From: Lycocorax pyrrhopterus obiensis
Taxonomy: Eukaryota; Chordata; Aves; Passeriformes; Paradisaeidae
Length of the DNA: 64,000 bases
Direction: 5' to 3'
Assembly (NCBI GenBank): GCA_014706295.1
Contig: JACSVZ010000022.1
Span: forward strand, 13,596,830-13,660,829
Each line of letters opens with the position of its first letter. Positions within the stretch are counted from its first letter, which is position 1. The notes beneath the pieces were generated by a model that had not been told where the DNA came from, searched no databases, and saw nothing but the letters and a program-made list of their open reading frames with translations. The position numbers and the translations under genes are program-made. Positions 1 through 12,595 of the stretch are shown here, piece by piece.

Positions 1-734
1 GGCTCTCACAACATGTCTCTCTAAAGTCAATAGCCCAGCTAAATCCACATCATGAAATGAAATTCTAAGCCAGATTTTCAAAAGACTCTGTTTCGGTTTA
101 ACTCAATACCCACTGAATTCAACAACAAACCCCCCCAGTCTTAGAGGGAGCAGTTTTAGGTCAACACCATTCAATTTCTTTCTGCATTCTTTTCAAAAAC
201 ATGTACGAGTACTTCCCCCGAGCACATTGAGAGCTTTTGTCTCCAGGAACTGCATCTTAATATCGGGGAAAATTTCTGCTTAAGGGATAGGAGAGATACT
301 CTAAAGCCTTTCGTCTTCTGCCTTGTCTGCAAGCACACGCATCCTGAGGACAAAGAATTTATTGCAAGCTAAAGAGGAACATTTTTGTGGGTGCCCTTTG
401 ACAAGAGGTACCAACACTACACTGCACAAGGACAAAACAATACAATTTAGGCTATTGTATTCTTGCAAAGGAGAAGGTTAAAGGGGAGATTGAGTTTTGG
501 TGGCTCAGCTCAGAAGAAGGATTAGCAAGGGAATGTTGTTGATATTCACTGAACAATATCTACAGTTGCCCTTTGTGCTGTAATAATTTTCAGCAACAGA
601 ATAGCAGCCAGGAGACATTTTAAAGGAGAGCCCTAAATGGCTGATACCCCCGTAAGATGCAAGTGATTGCCCAGAAGAGATCACTTTAGAGGTGCCCACA
701 AGAGGTGCTTTAAACATGTTAATAAAAGATAAAG

Positions 735-761
735 TAATAATAATAATAATAATAATAATAT
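735..761 (+). repeat. (AAT)n microsatellite
   Basis: About nine uninterrupted taa/aat units. The hydrophobic and isoleucine-rich frames on the minus strand here are products of this repeat and not genes. Confidence 0.95.
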
Positions 762-3700
762 AAGTAGCTGAGGACAAACCCCCCCCACACAGTGCAATTT
801 CTTTTTAAAAAAGATGTTTTCTTGAGATGTCTCGACTTGAAAACACAAGCAGTGGGCACAGCCCAAATTACCACTGATTGTTAAAAATCATAGCCAAAAA
901 ACACCAGAAGGGAAATGTAGCAAGATGCTTAATAAGCTTAAGCAGAACACTTGTTTATGCATTTATCTCGCTTCAAGAAATTAGATTTTTAAAATATCTG
1001 CTGTTGGCCATACAGTTTTTTGCCTCCTCTGTTTCAGAAATTTAATTTAGTCCCATTCTTAAATATTCAGCATGCGTGATGGTTTATTTCCTAATCTACC
1101 ATGAAAGAAACTCAGAAAATGTTTATATTCATCTCCTCTTTTGTGGGGAAGGGAGGTAATCACAGCTTTGTCTCTAATGTGGTTTCATGCTTTCCTTATA
1201 GGCATTATTAGATTAACCCGATAACTCTCAAACAAATTTTGCCACCAGTGATGATCCAAAGACATTTTCAATTATAACCTTTCAGCATTATACATATCAT
1301 GATTACCACTTAGCAGATGGAAGAACAGTGCAGTAAAAGCCTTCACTGAGGAAGTTTTCTCATATTGATGTTGAACATATTTTCACCAAGATTGATTCAG
1401 AGCACAAATTTGTCTGTCCTTGGTCTTTTGCTATTGTCATTAGATAAAAATGCCTTGTTTTGCTGCTATGTTTGTTGCTGTCAAGAAAACAATATTTAAT
1501 TCTTTTGAAGTACAGGGATAATGTCAAGCAGATTATGCCAAATTGACCTGTTTTTTTCCTAGCAAAACCAGGATCCAACTTTCATGTTTTGCTGAGGCAA
1601 AACAATCACTCTCAAACTGTTCTGTGGCTGTTTGTCATGCCACTCCAAGTTCCTTGCAGTGTTAAATTAACTGAATGGGTTTTGTGAACAAAATCAGTAG
1701 AACAAGTGGAATTTTCCTGCCAGCATGTTGGCCTCCTCACTCGAGGAGTTTAAGAAATCTTGTGCTCAGGCTTTCTCTTTTATCTCTTACCAGGCAGAGG
1801 CTGATAGCACGATTGTTACTCAGTCTATTCCCACCTTTCTCCTTGAACGCCTGGAGCTGGGTGTTAGTAAGCAGCTCTGCCTGATGGATTCTCATTAAGC
1901 CACAGCTTTTGTGGAGGTTTCAGTGCAGCTGCCATTTATCTCACACCTGAAAGGCTCCGCTTCCTGTAAGAGAGGTGGATTTTAAGCCTCATTTTTCCGT
2001 CTCCAGCGCTTTCGCTCGCTTGCTGAAGACTTGTAGCAGATGCTGTAAGTTGTTAGGAGCAGTCATCAAACAGAGGGATAGACTGGGGTCTGCACAGAGA
2101 CTTAAAAACCCAGGGCTGGGTGTGGGAAGGTGCAGGGAGATCTAAAGCCTCTTTGGTGTCAGCAGAATTTGAGGACACTTGGCACATAATAGAACCTGGT
2201 CCCTAAGGCAGGTCAGACTGGAAACACAATAATCTGCATTCTGGAATGGCTGGAAACAAATACCTTGCCTGGCTTGTATGACTTCAGCCTGTATTTTAGG
2301 CAAAACCCAGCAACTAATGATTTTCTTCAGAACTATAAAATCAGAGATAAAAAAAGAAAAAAAACCAGGCAAGCCAGTATTCCTTGTCTGGACCCCAGTG
2401 ACATCCTGTAAGAAGTCAGAATTGATACACAAAGCCATCTTTTTTTTTGCTTTTCACTTTATAAGTCCCACAAGCAAGCAAGGAAAACGAGTGGGACAAA
2501 ATTCAAGCAATAAATGGATGTTTGCATTTTAGCTAATGGACAGAAAGCACAGTGCCAACAAGCCAGCATCATCTGCTGCTATTTGACTTTTTTTGCAATA
2601 CTCTTACAAAAGTTTAGCCAGTCCTCTGACTTTAAATGTTTGAGAAACACAGACTTCAACTGTTATTCCTGGAATTATGATGGTCTCAGAGAGAATTTAA
2701 ACAACCTTTATGCAGTTAGCAGCTGTAACTGCATCACCCTACTGCTCTCTCACAGCATGTCAAGGACAGCCTTACTTGAAAGTCCTGGTACCTTTGGGTT
2801 TGCATGTTTTAAAGAGAGGTAGATCCCAAGAAGGTGGAAAAATCCCTTTCCCAGTAAAGCAAACATTAATTGCAGTCATTATAAACCTCCATGACCCAGG
2901 TGAAGCTGGAAATCATCTCCGGGATCAAGGCCACAAACTTGGAGAGGGTTATGCATATGCCTTATTTTATGAAATGATGCTATTTCCCTTTGGCTTCAAG
3001 GGAAATATTCACTGTATAAAATCACACAGATGTCTAAATCTGAGCTGGACAGGTTCCCAAAAGCTGAACAAAGAAGCCAAGAAGAATGGACCAATTGTAT
3101 AGCAGAGAATACACAATTCTAAAAGCCAGAAAAAGATAATTTTGTAAGAAAATAGGGAAATACTCTTTGAGCCAGAATTTGAGAATGATCAGCATCTAAC
3201 CATATAAATACTCTGCAGAATGATAGTTTTTACCTTATTCACCTAAACTTGTTTGCTGCATTATTCAGAATTGATCCAAATAATTTGCAGTGCTTTTTTG
3301 CTCCTTTTCCCAGTGTATCACCAGGGATAGATGGAATATGATAAAAAATAATTGCTTGCATATAAAATGTACAGTTTCAAATTCTGGGCTTTATTTTGGG
3401 GGTAGAAGGTATACCTCCATCTGCACATGAATTGCTGGTGCAAATATTAACATTTGAATGGAAAATGACCTGATTTATGAGCATGTGCCAGGTTACCAGC
3501 TCTGCAAGTGCTAAATCCATATCCTCCTTTCCGAATTTGCTGAAGCTGTATCTCAGCCAGGATGGAAACATGTTCCTTAAATGTCTCTAACCATTGATGA
3601 TGAGGTGCAATTCCAAAAGGCTGGAGATGGCTTATTCTAGAGTAAAAATAACAGAGGTTTGGTGCACAGGTAGATTAAAGCAATATTTTGGCATTTGCAT

Positions 3701-4671
3701 ATCAGCAGATCAAGAAGTGTCTGAGGCCTGCACATGGGACAGACCTGTGATGATTTAGGTTGTGCTAGAAAAGCTTTATCAGGATACCAGAGAGTTGCCA
3801 TAAATATTCAAAATTACCAAGGAGAGAACACAACCTGTATTCAAAGTTTTACTATTACAGGCAGATAGTATAAACTTTTCTATAAATCCCTTTCTAATTA
3901 AACTTTCAAAGAAAAAAAATAATTACTAAGCCCATTTATCCAAACTTATTAAGATTATTTATAAGTTTGTTTCAAATATTACATTAACAAATGTTGACAG
4001 TTTTCCAATTAATAAATTAAAGTCTGCCAATATAAACAAGCAAAGGGAAACAAAAGACAAGATTATGAGAAATCATTTCCATAGCTCCTGAGCACCTTTT
4101 AGAAGAGAATAAAGGCTATTATTGAACAGTCAATCTGTACTGACTCAGAGCAAAAAAATAGAGATGAACATCTCTTTTCTATTGGTTTGATATCCCAGTG
4201 TGTTTTGGGGCTTCTTTTCCTTTTTAGCAAACTATTTAACCTTGGCAGAACACACCAAGAACACAAAGGCTGAGACAGAGAATTGTTTTATGGCACATAA
4301 ATTTAGGAAGGAATGATGATTGTTGCCAGTTTTCATCATTTCAGATTTTTTGAGAGCCATCTGATACATGTTATTAATAGTCCTTAGGAGGAATATGTTC
4401 ACCCCAGCCCAATGTAACCCTAAAATGAACAATCACCATCCTGCTCACACACAGACAGCTCTGAAACGCAAAACTCAGTGGATGAAGATACTTTATGCTG
4501 AACCATGCTCACTGAACTCCCAAGGGAAGCAGAGGGGAAATGTCCCTCATGCTGAAGCAGGAAGGCATTGCTTAACCAGCCAAATACACAGGTAATGCTT
4601 TGATCTGATGGATTCACGTGCCCCAAATAAACGGGAGAATCTTTCTCTGATGTGGGGCAGTGGCAAGTTCT

Positions 4672-4693
4672 CCCCTGAAGTGCCCCTGAAGTG
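4672..4693 (+). repeat. 11-bp perfect tandem duplication
   Basis: The unit cccctgaagtg occurs twice back to back, probably by replication slippage. It lies inside several overlapping chance frames. Confidence 0.9.
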
Positions 4694-5084
4694 CTCCAAA
4701 CAGAGCCAGCAAGGAGCTGTGGTGGGAAGGGCTTGGCAATGATGGAATCCAGCCCAACACACACCAGCACGGGGCGAGGCAGAGCCTCTAAGGAGGTGGT
4801 TCTGACATCCCACAGGGTAAAAGAGAACCTGCTCTTCATTCGGGTCCTGGCACCACAGAGACCAGGAATAGAAGAAATGTCTGTCAGTGGTCAATATCAA
4901 ACTGAAAGTTGTCATGAACCAAGGTGCTGGGAAATACAACAGAATCATGCATTTAGGTAACCACACAATAAGTTTTGCTTCATAAATTTCTCAGAGTATT
5001 TCTTATTAAATCAGAGATACATGGAGAAACACAGAACTTAAGGATATTGGAAAGATTACTTCTTTTAAATCCACACGAGGTGTA

Positions 5085-5180
5085 TTAGAAATATAGAAAT
5101 GCAGAAAGACCAAGGGATTTGCTAGAGACAGCAAAGAAGCACAATTGCAAGAAGTGAACCTGAACTACTGTGTGCAGGTA
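5085..5180 (+). mobile_element. possible MIR-like SINE relic
   Basis: The stretch aaatgcagaaagaccaagggatttgctagagacagcaaagaagc...gaagtgaacctgaa resembles the MIR core (gaggcacagagaggttaagggacttgcccaaggtcacacagc...gtggcagggtgaacctgg). Divergence is high and only the middle part is seen, so a chance resemblance is possible. Confidence 0.4.
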
Positions 5181-5633
5181 CTTCACCCACAAACTTCATA
5201 TTTTCTGTCTGTGATGTCAAACAGTTTAAAGTAAAAAAGGTCTCGTAAGATCTTTTTAGTGTCAGTGAACATTGTAGAGGAAAAAAGAGGGTATTATGTA
5301 TATTCACGAGATTCTAAACACACCTTTTTTCATGCCTGAGGAGATCCGACACTTGATTAGGCTAAATCAGGTGATGCTGTCAGACAGACTTCACCCATAC
5401 AGAGACAACAGTCATGTACTGTGACTGTGCCCCAGTTAAAAGTTTTCTGGTCTCAGGGGTGTTGAATCCCTGAGGTGAGCTGTGCTATTTATGAGAGGAT
5501 CACAGCAGACACTGCAGTTCAGAGCTTGTGACCTCCATGGAGGATTGGCTGTTCTCACAACCAAAGACCAAGAGATGTTATCAGCTGAACGCAAAGATGT
5601 TATCAAGTACCATTTATCAGCACTGCTGATTAC

Positions 5634-5673
5634 ATTCTGTTTGGAATGAATATTATTTCATTCCAAACAGAAG
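5634..5673. repeat. perfect 16-bp inverted repeat (hairpin)
   Basis: Arms at 5635-5650 (TTCTGTTTGGAATGAA) and 5657-5672 (TTCATTCCAAACAGAA) are exact reverse complements around the 6-nt loop tattat. No target-site duplication or transposon end is obvious. About 30-60 bp upstream the decamer gatgttatca occurs twice (near 5573 and 5594). Confidence 0.8.
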
Positions 5674-5806
5674 TAACAGTGTGACTCCAAGGCTGGTATT
5701 TACTGTGCAGAGAACATGTAGCAATTACTGGGAGCCTGTCAAACCGGGCCTGGCAAATTACATACATTGGGAATTTTGGGTTCTTTCGCTCCTGTTTGTT
5801 AAATCA

Positions 5807-6350
5807 TTAAGAACTGGTTCTGATCTCCCAAAAATGTTTTTTTAAATCAAAATGCTGGCGTGCAATTTCTGATTTGTTCATGAGCTGCAGCAGGCGCTCG
5901 ATGTATTTCTCCAGAGATCCCGTGGGCTTGGGGCGGAAATCCGTCTTCCCTTCCACATGGACAAAGATGGCCAGCTGCTTCAGGTCCCACGAGTTGAAAG
6001 GGGGTGGGAGGAAGTCGGGGTAGTAATATTCGGATTCTTTAAATCCCATTTCAGGGACGTGCTCCAAACAAACTGGGTCGATTTCTTCAGCTCTGAGGAT
6101 GAGTTCTGGTGGTGTGCAGGGAGAGGGGGGAATGGGAATCCTTTCTGAGTCAGAGAGGTCACTGGCACTATCATCTTCAGGCCGGGTTTTCCCCCAGCCC
6201 GGATCCCAGATGGAATTGACCGAAGGCGCAGGAAAATCCCGGTTTTTTATGGCTTCCCGTGGCCGGCAGGAGCCGGGGTGTGCTGAGCTGCACCCTCCAC
6301 CCCACACTGCAACACTGGAATTTTCTCCAAGAAAATTCAGTGGTGCCATC
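5807..6350 (-). CDS. FAM217-family coding segment, 3'-truncated paralogue or gene relic
   Basis: FAM217A and FAM217B are vertebrate proteins of poorly defined molecular function. The minus-strand frame carries the family core: the acidic/serine stretch EDDSASDLSDSERIPIPPSP, then TPPELILRAEEIDPV, the aromatic block EYYYPDFLPPPFNSWDL, and LEKYIERLLQL. A splice acceptor, tgttttttctcag, ends at 6351, so the exon would begin at G6350, completing a codon just before an ATG (6349-6347) that could also be a start. The frame is open for about 180 codons to a TAA at 5807-5809. Known members continue after LLQL with an EWLQ-type stretch and a long C-terminal tail. Here homology stops at about 5882, followed by an unrelated 24-residue end (MNKSEIARQHF and so on), and no usable GT donor is seen. 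The segment is GC-richer than its flanks. It could be a duplicated exon, a decaying copy, or a lineage-specific short gene. The family call is confident; A versus B and functionality are not. Confidence 0.72.
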
Positions 6351-6367
6351 CTGAGAAAAAACACAAC
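6351..6367 (-). promoter_or_regulatory. splice acceptor of the FAM217-like segment
   Basis: Read on the minus strand, a T-rich tract (gttgtgttttttctcag) ends in AG directly before the FAM217-like frame. It suggests that the segment came from, or still is, an internal or last exon of an intron-containing gene rather than a processed retrocopy. No upstream partner exon could be recognised in the window. Confidence 0.55.
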
Positions 6368-9300
6368 TCGGCAACAAACAGCACAGTACCTCACTCTTAA
6401 TGTTTCCAATATACGGTACCTTTGAATTACAAGATCACTTTCCCATGGAAATTCAAAGTTCTTAACTGGACAAATTTGGAAAGCATGCACTAATTATATC
6501 TCAGATATGTTGCAGTACTCAATGTATAGATATACTCATTAGAGGAACATGTTCATTCTTGCTTAAATCTTTTCTCTGACCAAGTACATTAAGAGGCAGT
6601 AGACTGAAATCTTAATAAGGTAAATTCGTATATTTCCTCATATGAATAAGAAAAAATGCAGATTTACCCTGACAACTGACAGCTATAAATTTCAAAAAAT
6701 AATGACTTCTCTTAAATGAACTACAGCACTAATGAAAATAACACAACCTCCAAAACTCCAAAACTTCATCCAGAACTGCACGGCTCTGACATGCCAAGGT
6801 GAGCTTTCCTCCCCCAAAATGCTGATGCAGTTCTCTGCTGACCCTGGAAAACTCTGCCATAGACTGGCAGATTATTTCATTGCTCTGAACTGACTCCTGA
6901 AAACATCTTTTTTTTTTTCTGTCAGTTTGGTTCTTGGATCTCTGCTGAGGATATCAACTCAGTGTGCAAATATTCAGTGATTTTCTGGTGCATGCACCTA
7001 TTACCTCTCCAACTTCTAACAACCTGCAGGCCACCATCAGCCATGAAGGGCATCCAGTCAAAAGAAAGCAAATATTTTGTAATCTGGTACATAACAACCA
7101 ATCCAAGCATGAAATAATTCTCCAGATGTAGTTAGGACTGTATAAAGCACAAGATGAAAATATTCTCGTGTGGTATCTCACATGCCTGACCTGAATCTCG
7201 TTAAACAGGAGCAGGTACAGCCACGGAGCATCGCAGGGAACCAAGGGCTCAGGCAGCTCTCACAGGACCCAATGATGTAAGAGAAGGGATCAAAGCAGCC
7301 TGGACCCCCCCAGGATAGATCTGCTCCCATCCTGATATCAACAACTTATTCTTAGAGATTTTTGGCAGCCTCACTCAGTTACATCAACAAATCTCACTGA
7401 GTCTAACTTGATTTGTTATTGATTTCCTAGAGGGTGTATTTGAAGCAGCAATTTTAGTGATCTTTGGACTGGAAATACAGGGCAAAGAGAAAGCTTTGCT
7501 TATAAAGAGGGACTCAAGTGTGTCACACTCCAGCAAACTGAATTCAGGGGATTTTTCCTACAGAAAATCTGCAGTTTTGGGGGAAAATGCAAATAATTTC
7601 AGACAATTTGTCTGCTTTACTAGAAATCTGAACTACTTCAAATTCCAACACCTGACTGTTAGCAGATCTGCAAATAGGTATCTTATCTTAAACCTGGCAT
7701 ATTGGTGACAGCTGTCATATATTTGCTGACATATCAGAGATTGAACTGTGGAGCTGTTGAAGCAAAAAAAATGAAGCTGGTATAGGCTGAGCTAATAATC
7801 CCCAGGTTGAGCTGCAAGCAGGTTCTTCCCAGGTAAGCCATAAAGCAAAGTATGTGCTCAGCTGTTCACACCAGAGCTGGCATTGTGACATCTACAGGGG
7901 AGGGAAACTGCGAGCGCCCAACCTGAATGGAAAATTTCAATGTGCTCACACTCGTGGAGCACCACGAGGTGTTACTAACAGAGGTGGATGCTGCATAAAC
8001 TGTGGCTCAGGATTAAACAGTCTTTTGTTTTTAATCTGACTCCAGAAGAACATCGAGCATGGAGTAATCAAAATTTCGCATGTTACAAAAAGCTCATGGT
8101 TACAGCAGAAACTGCCACTGGATGAGAGACAAAAGAGATAGGAGCAAATAATCCTTTACCACATCAAAAGATAGATCTGCCATTTTCAACGCTTCACCCA
8201 GAGTCCTACATATATATAAACCAATAATATTTCTTTCGGCTGTAAACAAATTATATTTTTATATTAGTGGGAAATGCTTTATGTCTATAATGACTCATAA
8301 GTACAGACTTCTACTGTGATCTCTATAAAGTCGTCTGAAATGCAGGTTTTTCCCTAAGAAAAGCCTATACACAGGTTTTCATGCCACAGCTTACTCTTTG
8401 TTGTTAGATTGCTTACACACACCACTATTTTTTGTAGAGTAGCATCAACAGTTTTGGTCTCTGAACGTAAAGTCATTGTGTGGCAGTATCAGATGTGATG
8501 ATTTTAGATATGTGAGATTATATATAGACAAAGATGGAGGGGTTGGGTTGCCTTGTTTAAAATTTTATCTACTCTGGGAGCCTCTAACTTCATACCACCA
8601 TGAGGATTTCAGATGGCAATTATTCTAAGTTTTCTAATCATCAAACCATAGGCATTGGATGTATTTTGGAATCACCTGAAAACAGCAAGAGCAGCCTAGA
8701 ACAGCTGTGTAAAGCAATAATGGAGTCATCTTTGCACACTTTTCCTTTTCCTCACTCCTCTCAATCCATTTTCTCCTGGCAGCTGCAGCAGTCACTGCCA
8801 AGAGAAGATGTAGGAGACACATTACATTTGTCCTTGTAAGCCTTTGTCAGCCCATTTCTAATGTGATAACCTATTTTGTTTGATTAAAATGCACAAAAGT
8901 AGCTTTTGAAGCACATCCTACTCTGGACTTTAATCCTTCCCGGGCAGAAGGGTGGAGAGTGAAGATTTTTGTTGCTGTTTACTTACGCCAACACTCAAAA
9001 TAATAACAGTGCTTACATTTGGCTGGGGTAAAAATTCCTTTTCTCCTATTACTTGGCAATGTTTTGATTTTTTTTTTCAAGTTTTGAAGTTTTATGGAAG
9101 TTTCAAAACTAAGCACTGCAAATCACACTGATTAATACACTGAGCTCTGGAGGAAAACTGCCACAGCTAAGAGGAAATGCCCATATTTATATAAACAACA
9201 CCAAAAACTGTCACTAAATATTTTCTAGAATTTATTTACTCAATCATCTGATATGCCATGATTTCAGAGGTAGGTTTTCCCAGTTATATCAGTATAAAAA

Positions 9301-12300
9301 ATGGAAATAGAAAGTCAAGGCCACAGATTCTTTTCAAACACTAACCAAAGAATATATTATAACCAAAAAATAGAATATAAATTGGTACAGAGCTTTACTT
9401 ATTTCTTGTTACTTTAATGGAAGCTCGGTTATCCTACAGCGCCTTAGTTGTGACCTAGCTCTTTAGACAGTTGAAAAGGTCTTAATTTTTTAATCCCTGA
9501 AATTCCACCACAAATTATTCCAGGATTTTCTGTTGGTGTATCTTCTCATTTCTGGACAAACACGTTTGCACTAAGTTGATAGAACAGTAAATAAAACAGT
9601 TTTTGGTAACTGCACAGATTCTGTTATTATAATTGCTCTCTGAACAAAGATTTTCAGCAACATTGTTATTTTTTGGAATGGAGGACAACATTTGATTAGT
9701 GAAGTAATTTCGTTTTGCTACAGTATTTAGGAGCTGAGGAATTTAGCCATCCACTTTTTCTGACATTCATGTAAAGATCACTCTTAAAGTACAAAGAAAA
9801 TCAGTGTACACCTCCTTTCTCAGTATTCTGTGAACAACTTAGGCCTCCATTTTCTTTAAGCAAATACTTTGAGATTTCTGCAAAGCTGGAATTCTTTGTA
9901 GCTAAACGTGGATTTCTGTTTCCTTCCGAGGACTTGCACTGGGCATCAGTTGCTCAGCTTTAACAGTTGTAAACCATTGGCTGCAGTGTATTCACTCTTG
10001 GTTTGCAGATGTGTAACTAAGATGGAAAATAAAATATGAAACTAAGAAAAGTAGGGGGGAAACAGCTTTATATTCTTCTTCATTAAACTGACTTTTAACG
10101 ACTGAAATTCATTCAAAGCTGCTTCCCTCTTCCAAGAAAGCTCGAGTTTTAGGAATTTACAGCTTAGAGAAAAACAAATTAGCTCAGAATTATAGCTGAA
10201 AAATCACATTGTGGCATGTGATGTCAGGCTGCATCAGTCTTGCTTTATTCTATGATACAACTCACGAGGAGTGCCACAATCCAAAGTGACTTTGCACAAG
10301 ACAACATGTCAGCTAAAAAAACTGAAACAAATTACTTTTATCAACATTATAGCTAAGACAAGTCCACTTTTAAGAAGGACAATTTACTACTTTCAAAATG
10401 GAAGGTAAAAAAAGAAAGAGATAAAAGGATATGGCCAAAATGTTTATAAACCATACAAGAACAATATATACATTGGAGACTCCAGGGATTTTTTTAATTT
10501 TCTGTGTCATCTACACATTCTAGGGCAAACTTTGCACATTTCTGTCATCTGCCAAGTGCCTTTGTGCACACAAAGCCAATGAAAATCTAATTCAGTAGAA
10601 ACACAAGCGACCATTGCCAGCACACACGTGCACCCCCCGCTTCCTAAACTGATCAGAAGCTGCTCCTCCAGAAAGGGCTGAGATCAAGGATCACCTCCAA
10701 TCATTCCTGTTAATGAGGTTCCTACATACAGCAAGGCTATTTGGAATACCCACAATGGAGTTTGCTCTGGTTTCTCTTGCTCTTCCAGGGCTTCTTGCCC
10801 ACTGATCTTTGAAATGGGAAGCTCACTTCCCTCTTATCTCTTTGGGATGCTGCCTGTACCTTTATTATGGTATCAGGTGTGATGCAAAGGCTGGAATAGG
10901 GTTCACAGGACGGCTATTCGGTCAAAACAGCAAGTCACACTACCTAGTTAAAAAGTTAATTGATGTATTATAACACTTCCCAAATATTTCTGCTCTTTTT
11001 TTTTTTCTCTTCATGCAAAAAGTTCCTTTGTGTCCTCCCTCCAGCTAAACCCACAATTTCTCCAATTATAAAACTCAACTGAAGCCAAGTTCAAAGTTTG
11101 TGTATTAACACAGGCTGTGATTCCATGGCAGGGAGGTGCAATGGGCATCGGGTCAAATGTTGAGATGAATTGAGCTTGACATCTTTCAGGGACATTCTTG
11201 CACATCTGAATTGCAGAATGTGCTCTGTGCCAGCTTAATTCAATTGATAACAGAGGCTTCACACTGACCACGACACGTTTCCCACGTACAGGCATTTAAG
11301 CACAATGGGATTTTCTTCTTAGAATGTTTCTGGAAACATAATGACTTAGAGATTATATTAAGAGCATAATACAATACACGGCTAAAATCTAAGTGTTATC
11401 TTTAGCTTTCTTGGGAAAAGAGCAATTTTTATGTGTTTTAGCAGGTCTTTCAGAATCGTTTTTAAAGCAGTAAAATTATCTCCACACTAAATATATTCAG
11501 TAAGAGGCAGAATCTGTCAGATATTTAGATACCTACTCTATATGGGGAAACACAGGAAACAACTGAATTTTCTACCATCTACATGAACTCGGTGGAAAAT
11601 GTCCCACGTAGTGCCTAGAAATACTACTTGCTATTAAGACCTCAAATGCCATCTATAATCTAGACATCTGTAATCAGCCGATCAATATTTACTTTTCATA
11701 ATAAAATAAGAAACAATTTTCTACATACCGTCCAAAAACAAGCAAGCATTTAACCGTATGGACTCGTATGCCTTTTAAATTGCTGTCCCTATCTTTACTC
11801 CCACTTATAAATCAAAAACTAGAAAAGGTACCAATATGTTATGCATTGCACCGTAAAAATTTAGAATCAGATTAGAAAACATGGTTGCCATGGTACTTGA
11901 GAGCTACAGTTTCATGCAAAGCAATTTAACAGATGCAGAAGAATTGAACCTTACAGCAGGCATGGTATCATTTTTAGATAAACTCAAGAAGAAGCTGTAA
12001 GGATATTTCCAGATGGCTGGATGGCTTCTTGTTCTGCATTTCAGGAAGCTGCATCTCTGTGTTTGCAACTGCTTCAAACCCTCTCAAAGGGCTGAAATGT
12101 TCCAAGGGTGAAAACTGGATGTTACTCTAGTCAATGGGGGTTTTGCCACTGACTGCAAACAAGACAAGGTTTCCCCTTGGCTCTTTGAAGAAGGATGACA
12201 AAAAGAAGCATTTAGGGAGAACATTGGCCTCGAGCCAACAAGGTCAGGCTAACCCACGCTATGGCCCTGCTCCCTCACTCACAGGAAATATTCCTGTAGC

Positions 12301-12595
12301 CTATTTTTACAAAAGCTGCTTCTCTGGATCCCCTGTATTAAATTTAAGGGGAAAAGGTTCACAGATTAATGAGAATAATTTCTATTTCACAGTACGATTG
12401 CAGGTGTTGTACATACTCTTTTCTTTGTCCAGGGGCACCATTAAGGAGAGAGAAGAACAAAGAAAGAAACATCAGGAATACTCTGGCACATAAAAGGCAG
12501 AAATAATAGGGACTAAAAAAACACCTAGTTTTCTATGCAAAAGACTTTTTTTTCCCAAAAAAAAGAAAAATCACCTTTTTGCATTGTTCTTACAG
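6368..12595. other. non-coding DNA, intron-like
   Basis: This is AT-rich sequence without repeats that I can name. It lies upstream of the FAM217-like segment on its strand, where partner exons would be expected, but none is recognisable by eye. No open frame here exceeds 100 codons. Confidence 0.65.

Larger units (their letters stand above)
1..5084. other. non-coding DNA
   Basis: Apart from the (AAT)n tract and the 11-bp tandem duplication I see no gene. Frames of up to 139 codons at 2.7-3.1 kb and 4.4-5.0 kb overlap one another on both strands, lack splice context and resemble no family. The stretch at 3830-4060 is very AT-rich with many TAAT/ATTA cores. Confidence 0.7.

Noticed and set aside
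505..866. Minus-strand frames rich in Ile/Leu
   Set aside because: They are translations of the (AAT)n microsatellite and its flanks.
2710..3102. 130-codon plus-strand frame, one of the longer frames in the window
   Set aside because: No family resemblance, no splice sites at its edges, and a composition like the surrounding non-coding DNA.
4420..4966. Two overlapping 139-codon minus-strand frames with a plus-strand frame across them
   Set aside because: Frames open in several phases at once reflect local composition; no motif was recognised.
10236..10256. attctatga-like motif suggesting a CR1 tail
   Set aside because: No CR1 body precedes it; single octamers occur by chance. The same holds for similar motifs near 34119 and 61144.
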